Assembly: GCA_945897075.1 (NCBI GenBank) | Contig: CAMDEX010000014.1 | Location: 1-49,439 of the forward strand | Direction of reading: 5' to 3' | DNA length: 49,439 bases | Origin: Litorilinea aerophila | GTDB lineage: Bacteria; Chloroflexota; Anaerolineae; Caldilineales; Caldilineaceae | Part shown: positions 43,785 through 49,439 of the stretch, piece after piece | Layout: the number at the start of each line of letters is the position of its first letter | How positions within the stretch are numbered: the first letter of the stretch is position 1 | Program-made: the position numbers and the translations under genes | The notes under the pieces: generated by a model | The model's database searches: none | Told to the model about the DNA's origin: nothing | Seen by the model: only the letters and a program-made list of their open reading frames with translations

Positions 43785-44200
43785 TGATCTTCCTCAGACG
43801 CAGCCGCAAACCATTCGTCCAGACCGACGCCAAAGCCGCGCTGCTCGGCTTCCGGGTCGCGGAATTCCAGGATCAGATCGAATTCCTGGCGATCCACCGT
43901 TTTGGCTTCGGCGTTGAAGCCCACCGACAACTCGGCGATCATCCGGTAGGTTGCGCCGGGTACGGGGTCTTTGAGGTGAAAAGTGTTGTTGAGTTTTGTG
44001 TCGGTCTGGGCCAGCAGCACAAGGCTGTTGTTCTCGCTGCCGTCCGGGTTGAGCAGCCGCAACTCCACATTGGGCGCAGCGCCGTCCAGCAGCGCGGGCA
44101 GCCAGATACGCACCCACAGCCGGCGCAGGTCCGGGTAGGCATAGACGAGGATATGTTCAAAGCGCAGTGTCGCGCTGTCGTCGAAGAAGTTGATTTCCAT
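43781..44200 (-). CDS. Small beta-rich protein coupled to the subtilase
   Basis: A 139-residue acidic protein, predicted mostly beta strands, beginning MEINFFDDSATLRFEHI. It contains a PNVELRLLNPDGSENNS turn and ends with a charged tail. I do not recognise the family. It precedes the subtilase gene with an ATGA overlap, so the two proteins are probably made in step and may bind each other. The start ATG at 44200 lacks a Shine-Dalgarno sequence because a word array lies just upstream. Confidence 0.65.
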   Translation of the reverse strand: MEINFFDDSATLRFEHILVYAYPDLRRLWVRIWLPALLDGAAPNVELRLLNPDGSENNSLVLLAQTDTKLNNTFHLKDPVPGATYRMIAELSVGFNAEAKTVDRQEFDLILEFRDPEAEQRGFGVGLDEWFAAASEEDQ

Positions 44201-44205
44201 AGGGC

Positions 44206-44285
44206 GGAAAGTTGCAGGTGGCAGGTGGAAGGTGGCAGGTGGAAAGTGGCAGGTAGCAGGTGGCAGGTGGCAGGTGGCAGATCGC
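44206..44285. repeat. Half word array upstream of the beta-rich gene
   Basis: About nine GGCAGGTGG / GGAAAGTGG words in a row, with only a short GCAACTCGC on the right. It uses the same words as 4277-4424 and 16707-16878 but lacks the full inverted arm. Confidence 0.6.
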
Positions 44286-44390
44286 AACTCGCAGGTGATG
44301 CGTGTCTACGATCCCCTATTCCGCATTCCGCATTCTTCTATTGTAGCGGAGGGGCGCGGGGAGGGCAAAAAAGCAACGCTCTCCTTCTCG

Positions 44391-44656
44391 CGCACCCACG
44401 CTCTGCGTGGGCGCGCAGCCCGGACGCTCCGCGTCCGTCAACGCCGCATACCCAACCAGCCACCCGACGCAGAGCGTCACCGGAACGTTCCCACGCGGGA
44501 GCGATGGGAACGAGGGAAGGTGAATTCTCTCGCACCCACGCTCAGCGTGGGCGCGCAGCCCGGGCGCTCCGCGTCCGCTAGCGCCGCCAACCCAACCAGC
44601 CACCCGACGCGGAGCGTCGCCGGAACGTTCCCACGCGGGAGCGATGGGAACGAGGA
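44391..44656. repeat. Tandem 140-bp repeat with internal palindromes
   Basis: Two units (about 44391-44516 and 44531-44656) are nearly identical. Each has CACCCACGCTC-GCGTGGG, CGCTCCGCGTCC, CGACGCGGAGCGTC and CGTTCCCACGCGGGAGCGAT segments. No gene is present. The rest of the spacer 44657-44860 holds a half word array (CCCAATATCCCAATACCCC) just before the TIR-CHAT gene. Confidence 0.75.
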
Positions 44657-44760
44657 AATTCGCGCCACCCACTATCCGCGGCTGTAACACCCGTCCCGCC
44701 AACGACTCCCTCCCCCTAGCGCAGCGGCAGGGGGAGGGCTGGGGTGGGGTTCTTCGCCGG

Positions 44761-44789
44761 TAGACTGTCGCCCTCCTTTGATGTATACT
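44761..44789 (+). promoter_or_regulatory. Possible promoter of the TIR-CHAT gene
   Basis: TAGACT at 44761-44766 and TATACT at 44784-44789 with a 17-bp spacer. The -10 box is good and the -35 box is weak. It is the best candidate in the spacer. Confidence 0.4.
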
Positions 44790-44860
44790 AACCCCTGACA
44801 ACGACCGAAATACCCAATATCCCAATACCCCAATCCCCCAATACCCAAAGGCCACCGCCA

Positions 44861-47800
44861 ATGACCCACATCTTCATCTCCCACGCCACGGCCGACGACG
44901 GCTTTGTGGCCGACCTGCGCCGCGGGCTGGAAGGCCAGGGGCTGGCCGTCTGGGTGGATTCGCGCAATTTGCGCGGGGGCGACCGTTTGGAGCAGGAGAT
45001 CCGCCAGGCCATCGCCGACGCCAGCCATTGCATCGTCGTCCTCAGCCCGCAGACGGTCAACTCGCCCTGGGTGCGCCGCGAGATCAGCCAGGCGCTGGCC
45101 GCACAGGAGGCCCGGCCCGACTACCGGGTCATCCCCCTGCTCCTGCCGGGCATCACCCCCGCAGCCCTGGCCCTCTGGTTCGAGCGCGAACCCGTGGCCG
45201 TACCCATCGCACTGGGCGCGGGCGAGTTGGCCCTGGCCCTGCCCCGTCTGTTGGCCGCCCTGGGCCGCGAGCTGCCCAGCGACGCCGAACCCAGCCCAGA
45301 GGCCGCCGCCGAACGGGTGGACGAGCTGCTGCTGGAACTGCGCGACCCCTGGCGGGTGGAGATCGAGGGCGGCGTTATGCGCGCCCAGGCCATAGCCAGC
45401 CTGCGCTTGCAGCCCGCCGACCCCCACCTGCGCGCCATCGAGAGCCGTCGCTACCCCGTCACTGCGCCGCTGGGACCGGTGGAGTTGAACGACCTGCGCT
45501 GGTATCTGGAGGAGTTCGCGCTCTGGCCGGTGGGTGTCTTTGCCCAGCGCGCCGCGGCCACCGAGGCCGACCTGCCCGGCTGGGGACAGGCGCTCTATGC
45601 CGCGGCCCTGGGCAGTCCCGCCGCGCAGGGGGCGTTGACCGCCTGGCAGCAGGGCCGCGGCGACATCCGCCGCTTTTCCGTGCTGGTGGACGCAGAACTG
45701 GCCGAGGGGGCCAGCGCCGAACAGAAGGCGGAGAGCCACGCCGCGGCCACGGAACTGCTGGCCCAGCCCTGGGAACTCCTGCATGACGGCGACGCGGAGA
45801 GCGAGCGCGCCGGCGGCTTTCTGCTGCACGCGGCCAAAGCCGTGCGCGTGCGCCGCCGTCTGCCCAACCGCACACAGCAGAGCGTGACCCCGGCCCAGCC
45901 CCCCATCCGCATCCTTCTGCTCAGCCCCCGCCCCGAGAAGACGGCCGAGGGCGGCGCGGTGGGCTATATTGACCACCGCGCCAGCGCGCTGCCGCTGGTG
46001 CAGGCCGTGGAGAATCTGGGCGAACTGGCCCGGCTGACCGTCCTCCATCCACCCACATTGCCCAGCCTGGAGGCCGAATTGCGGCGGGCCAAAGCCGCGG
46101 GCACAGCTTATCACGTCCTCCATTTCGACGGCCACGGCGTCTATGACCGGCGCAGGGGGCTGGGCGCGCTGCTCTTCGAGTCGCCCCAGGACCAGGCCCT
46201 GCTGGGCCAACGGCGCAGCGATCTGGTACACGCCGACCGTCTGGCCGCCATCATCCGCCAGCACGCCATCCCGCTCGTCTTTCTGGAGGCCTGCCAGAGC
46301 GCGCAGAGCGAGGAAGACCTGCGCTCGGTGGCGACCCGCCTGCTGGAAGAGGGGGTCAGTTCGGTGGTGGCGATGAGCTACAGCGTGCTGGTGGAGAGCG
46401 CGCGGCGCTTTGTGCAGGCTTTCTATGCCAGCCTTGCCCAGGGGCAGCCGGTGGGCGGGGCGATGCAGAGCGGGCAAACGGCCCTGGCCGTGGACAGCTA
46501 TCGCCTGGATGTGATGGGCGCGGGCAGCCTGTATATGCAGGACTGGTTTGTGCCTGTGCTATTCCAGGACGTGGCCGACCCCCGTCTCTTTACCCGCCTG
46601 CCGCCCGCCGCGGCCCAACGGCTGCAAGCGCGCCAGGCCGCGCTGCGTCTGGGCGACCTGCCAGAGACGCCGCCCCAGAGCTTTGTGGGGCGCAGCCACG
46701 AGCTGCTCTCTCTGGAGCGGCTGCTGGCTCAGGAGCCGTATGCGCTGGTGCGGGGCAGCGGCGGCGCCGGCAAGAGCACCCTGGCTGTGGAAGCGGCAGC
46801 CTGGCTGGTGCGCAGCGGGCGCTTCCGCCGCGCCGCCTTTGTCAGCCTGGAGGAGTGGCAGGACGAACGGGCGGTGTTGGACGCGCTGGCCCGCCAACTG
46901 CTGCCCGACGGCGACAAATACAGCGTGGCCCAGTTTCCCACGCTGGACGCAGCCTTGCAGCCGGTGGAACGCGCCCTGCGCGACGACCTCACTCTCATCG
47001 TCATCGACAACGTGGAAAGCGTCCTGGCCGCGCCCAACAGCGGATTCAGAGCGGGGGAATTGACCACAGAATACACGGAATACACGGAAAATACAGAAAT
47101 GTCTTCCGTGTATTCCGTGTCTTCTGTGGTTTCCATCCTCTCCCTCTGCCAGCGTTTGTTGGAGGCCGACCCGGCCACGCGGCTGATCTTCACCAGCCGC
47201 GAGCGGCTGCCCGCACCCTTTGGCCGCGGGCGCTGCACGCTGGAGCTGGGCCGTCTGCACAGCGACGACGCCATCCGTCTGGTGGAGCGGGTGCTGGCCG
47301 CCGAGGGCAAGCAGCCCCCGCCCGCGGAGCCGGGCAACACGCCCGCGGGTATAAGCGCTCTGGTGGAGGCGGTGGACGGCCACGCCCGCGCTCTGGTGCT
47401 GCTGGCCCGCCTGCTGCCTGAAGGCCACTTCGAGAAGCTGGGCGCGGATCTGCACACGGCCCTGGCCGAACTGGAGCGCCGTCATCCGGGCGAGCGGGAA
47501 AATTCCCTCTACGCCAGCGTGGAACTCTCCCTGCGCCGCCTGCCTCCGACTCTGCGCCAGCGGGTAGACCGGCTGGCCGTCTTTCACAACGGCGGTCACG
47601 TAGCGAATCTGGGCGCGGTGATGGGTGTGGATCAGGCAACCGCCCAACAGATCGCCGGGGCGCTGATCGACGTGGGGCTGGGCGACGACCGCGGCTATGG
47701 CTATCTGCGCCTGGACCCGGCCCTGCCCGGCTATCTGGCCGCCCGTCTGGACGTGCCCGCGCTGGACGAACTGCGCGGACGCTGGGCCGCGGCGCTGATG

Positions 47801-49312
47801 CAGTTGGTCGCTTTTCTCTACCAGCAGCGTTTCCAGGACACGCAACTGGCCGCCCAACTCACACTGCTGGAACTGCCCAATCTGTTGGCCCTGCTGGGCT
47901 GGCTGGGGGGAGAGTTGGAGAGGGAACAGATTGAGCCGGAGCAGGTCGTGGACGTGGCCGGGCGCATCGAGCAATTGCTGCAAAATCTGGGGCGGCCCGC
48001 GGCCCTGGCGCGGGCCGTGGCCCTGCGTCGGGACGCGGCCAAGAAGCTAGGGGGGTGGAGCCGCGCCCAGTTCCAGAACCAGGCGCAGAATATCGAGCGT
48101 CTGCTGGCCCAGGGCGATCTGACCGCGGCCCTGGGCAGCGCCGAGAGTCTGCATCAACGCGCCCTGGCCGCGGGGACAGATGCCTATGCCGGTGCAGAGT
48201 ACGATATCGCAATGGCACATTGGCTGCTGGGCCGGGCGCTGAAGAATGGAGGCCAGGCCGCGGCCGCGTTGCCACCCCTGGCCGAGGCCCAGCGCCGCTT
48301 CCAGACCCTGGCCGACGGGGGCGACCGCGCTGCGGCGCGTATGGCGTCGGCCGCGCTGACCGAACAGGGCGACTGTCTGACCGCTCTGGGGCGTCTGGAC
48401 GAAGCCGCGGCCTGCTACGCTGAGGGCATCCAACGGGCGGAGGCGCTGGACGACAGGCGCGGTGTTGCCGTGAAGAAAGGGCAATTGGGCACTGTGCGTA
48501 TGTACCAGCAGCGCTACGCCGAGGCCCTGACCGCCCACGACGAGGCTCGGCGTATCTTCACAGAACTGGGCGAACCGCGTGAGGTGGCCGGGGCCTGGCA
48601 TCAGATGGGGAGGGTCCACTCTGAGGAAAAGCAGTGGGAGGCGGCGGAGCGGGCCTACCGGCGGGGGTTGAGTATTCGCGTGCAGCACAAACTACAGGGC
48701 GATCAGGCCGCCAGTCTGAACGAACTGGGCAACCTGTTCGACGCTACGGGACGCAGCGAGGAAGCGGTGGTGGCCTATCGCCAGGCCGCGGACATTTACG
48801 TGGCTCTGGGCGATCAGGCGCTCGAAGGGCGTGTACGCAACAACATCGCCAACGTTCTGGTCAAGCTGGGGCGGCTGGGCGAGGCCCGTCGGGAGATTCA
48901 GCGGGCCATCGAATGCAAGCAGCCCTTTGGCCACGCTGCCCAACCGTGGACGGCGTGGGATATCCTGCGCGACATCGAAGTCGCCGAGGGCAAGCGGGCC
49001 GCGGCCGCGGCGGCCTGGCAACAGGCCCGCGACGCCTATCTGGCCTATCGCCGGGAGGGGGGGTACGCGCAGTTTGGCGGCGGGCGTTTTGTGGCGGCTG
49101 TGCTTCAACTCCTGCAAGAAGGAAAACAGAACGAAGCAGCGCAACTGATCGGGGCTGTGGAGAGTGCGGCAGAAGCAACGGCAAGTTTGCGCAAGCTGGC
49201 TGGGGCTGTGCGGCAGATTCTCAGCGGTGCGGGCGATCCGGCGCTGGCCGAGGATTCAGCGCTGGACTACGACCATTCCGCCGAACTGCTGCTTCTGCTG
49301 GAACGGCTGTAG
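44861..49312 (+). CDS. TIR-CHAT-STAND-TPR protein
   Basis: A 1,483-residue multidomain protein. TIR domain at about 1-110 (HIFISHATADDGFVADLRRG start). CHAT caspase-like domain at about 340-560 with catalytic H425 (HFDGHG) and C478 (LEACQS). A STAND/NB-ARC-type NTPase follows: P-loop GSGGAGKST at 632-640, Walker B LIVIDN near 715 and a sensor TSRERLP. A helical region then leads to TPR repeats at about 1100-1420. A 26-residue segment at about 734-760, inside the NTPase, is encoded by an in-frame word array. TIR parts often cleave NAD+ or signal, CHAT parts cleave proteins, and STAND/TPR parts sense; a conflict or cell-death role is inferred. It diverges from the subtilase pair. Confidence 0.9.
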   Translation: MTHIFISHATADDGFVADLRRGLEGQGLAVWVDSRNLRGGDRLEQEIRQAIADASHCIVVLSPQTVNSPWVRREISQALAAQEARPDYRVIPLLLPGITPAALALWFEREPVAVPIALGAGELALALPRLLAALGRELPSDAEPSPEAAAERVDELLLELRDPWRVEIEGGVMRAQAIASLRLQPADPHLRAIESRRYPVTAPLGPVELNDLRWYLEEFALWPVGVFAQRAAATEADLPGWGQALYAAALGSPAAQGALTAWQQGRGDIRRFSVLVDAELAEGASAEQKAESHAAATELLAQPWELLHDGDAESERAGGFLLHAAKAVRVRRRLPNRTQQSVTPAQPPIRILLLSPRPEKTAEGGAVGYIDHRASALPLVQAVENLGELARLTVLHPPTLPSLEAELRRAKAAGTAYHVLHFDGHGVYDRRRGLGALLFESPQDQALLGQRRSDLVHADRLAAIIRQHAIPLVFLEACQSAQSEEDLRSVATRLLEEGVSSVVAMSYSVLVESARRFVQAFYASLAQGQPVGGAMQSGQTALAVDSYRLDVMGAGSLYMQDWFVPVLFQDVADPRLFTRLPPAAAQRLQARQAALRLGDLPETPPQSFVGRSHELLSLERLLAQEPYALVRGSGGAGKSTLAVEAAAWLVRSGRFRRAAFVSLEEWQDERAVLDALARQLLPDGDKYSVAQFPTLDAALQPVERALRDDLTLIVIDNVESVLAAPNSGFRAGELTTEYTEYTENTEMSSVYSVSSVVSILSLCQRLLEADPATRLIFTSRERLPAPFGRGRCTLELGRLHSDDAIRLVERVLAAEGKQPPPAEPGNTPAGISALVEAVDGHARALVLLARLLPEGHFEKLGADLHTALAELERRHPGERENSLYASVELSLRRLPPTLRQRVDRLAVFHNGGHVANLGAVMGVDQATAQQIAGALIDVGLGDDRGYGYLRLDPALPGYLAARLDVPALDELRGRWAAALMQLVAFLYQQRFQDTQLAAQLTLLELPNLLALLGWLGGELEREQIEPEQVVDVAGRIEQLLQNLGRPAALARAVALRRDAAKKLGGWSRAQFQNQAQNIERLLAQGDLTAALGSAESLHQRALAAGTDAYAGAEYDIAMAHWLLGRALKNGGQAAAALPPLAEAQRRFQTLADGGDRAAARMASAALTEQGDCLTALGRLDEAAACYAEGIQRAEALDDRRGVAVKKGQLGTVRMYQQRYAEALTAHDEARRIFTELGEPREVAGAWHQMGRVHSEEKQWEAAERAYRRGLSIRVQHKLQGDQAASLNELGNLFDATGRSEEAVVAYRQAADIYVALGDQALEGRVRNNIANVLVKLGRLGEARREIQRAIECKQPFGHAAQPWTAWDILRDIEVAEGKRAAAAAAWQQARDAYLAYRREGGYAQFGGGRFVAAVLQLLQEGKQNEAAQLIGAVESAAEATASLRKLAGAVRQILSGAGDPALAEDSALDYDHSAELLLLLERL
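47063..47130. repeat. In-frame palindromic word array inside the TIR-CHAT gene
   Basis: Left ACCACAGAATACACGGAATA with CACGGAA and right TCTTCCGTGTATTCCG with TGTCTTCTGTGGT match as near-perfect inverted repeats. It encodes the Thr/Glu/Tyr-rich then Ser/Val-rich peptide TEYTEYTENTE...VYSVSSVV between Walker B and the next NTPase helix, without a stop or shift. Confidence 0.85.
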
Positions 49313-49315
49313 TCG

Positions 49316-49383
49316 CACCTTCCGGGAAGCGGCCACAACCACTTCCATCAGCCCACAACTCTTTGGCCGCTTCCCGGAAGGTG
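49316..49383. repeat. CCTTCCGGGAAG inverted repeat, copy 3
   Basis: CACCTTCCGGGAAGCGGCCA (49316-49335) and its exact complement (49364-49383) flank a 28-nt loop, 4 nt after the TIR-CHAT stop. The arms agree with copy 2 over at least 17 bases. Confidence 0.85.
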
Positions 49384-49405
49384 AGTAGATCCGTAGGGGC
49401 GCTGC

Positions 49406-49439
49406 TGGCTGCGCCCGCCACACACGGCGGGCGCAGCCA
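49406..49439. repeat. GC-rich inverted repeat at the window end
   Basis: TGGCTGCGCCCGCC and its complement flank ACACAC. The repeat reaches the last base and may continue beyond the window. Confidence 0.65.

Noticed and set aside
44672..46477. Long minus-strand open frame opposite the TIR-CHAT gene
   Set aside because: A shadow of high-GC coding sequence; composition is low-complexity Gly/Gln/Ala/His and no domain is visible, while the plus strand holds clear TIR and CHAT motifs.
46559..47983. Second long minus-strand frame within the TIR-CHAT gene
   Set aside because: Antisense to the NTPase motifs; no recognisable protein features or ribosome site.

Overview
The window is GC-rich chromosomal DNA, most likely from a member of the Chloroflexota (an Anaerolineae or Caldilineae relative). 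This is inferred from gene content and style: secreted proteins with Thr/Pro linkers and PPC, SH3b or propeller modules, a TIR-CHAT-STAND-TPR giant protein, ATP-grasp/GCS2 amidoligase clusters, a T-box ahead of the trp genes, and very repeat-rich spacers. No rRNA, tRNA or CRISPR array was seen.

Layout. (1) 373-5304: a sigma70-like promoter drives coxG-coxS-coxL-coxM, a molybdenum hydroxylase of the aerobic CO dehydrogenase superfamily; the large subunit carries the form II loop AYRGAGR, so CO as substrate is uncertain. (2) 5547-8890: a two-gene operon with a membrane TPR protein and a secreted PPC/SH3b protein. (3) 8997-18391: a tryptophan locus. A consensus promoter and a T-box leader with a UGG specifier precede trpE, trpS, trpG, trpD and trpC. 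An opposite-strand tandem pair of TumE-like toxin-antitoxin modules and a HAD phosphatase gene follow, then trpF. trpA and trpB are absent. (4) 18662-22935: nucleoside hydrolase, then decaying mobile DNA: a MITE-like palindrome, an intact ISAzo13-like IS, half of an IS1634-like transposase, and a 424-bp IS remnant with a 7-bp target duplication that splits an SBBP-propeller gene. (5) 23106-30701: secreted SBBP propeller, SH3b/PD40 protein, an uncharacterised 516-residue protein of a dispersed family, and an ankyrin/TPR lipoprotein. (6) 30936-33919: phospholipase-D-like protein, DedA-like membrane protein with a short leader ORF, and a divergent XRE/MmyB-type regulator; two similar palindromes suggest a small regulon. 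(7) 34107-35359: a frameshifted gene remnant and a YhcG-type nuclease. (8) 35372-41640: two GCS2 ligases, two ATP-grasp enzymes and an esterase, a probable peptide-like metabolite pathway, plus a nucleotidyltransferase-like gene. (9) 41922-49312: a cytoplasmic subtilase fused to a zinc ribbon and a CBM48-like domain, a small beta-rich partner, and a divergent TIR-CHAT-STAND-TPR protein.

The most striking non-gene feature is a class of palindromic word arrays. Short words of about 7-10 nt are tandemly repeated, then repeated in inverted orientation. They fill almost every spacer and differ in word from place to place. At least two lie in frame inside genes (trpF and the TIR-CHAT gene). Three other dispersed inverted-repeat families also occur. 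All calls come from reading the sequence; no database search or folding program was run.
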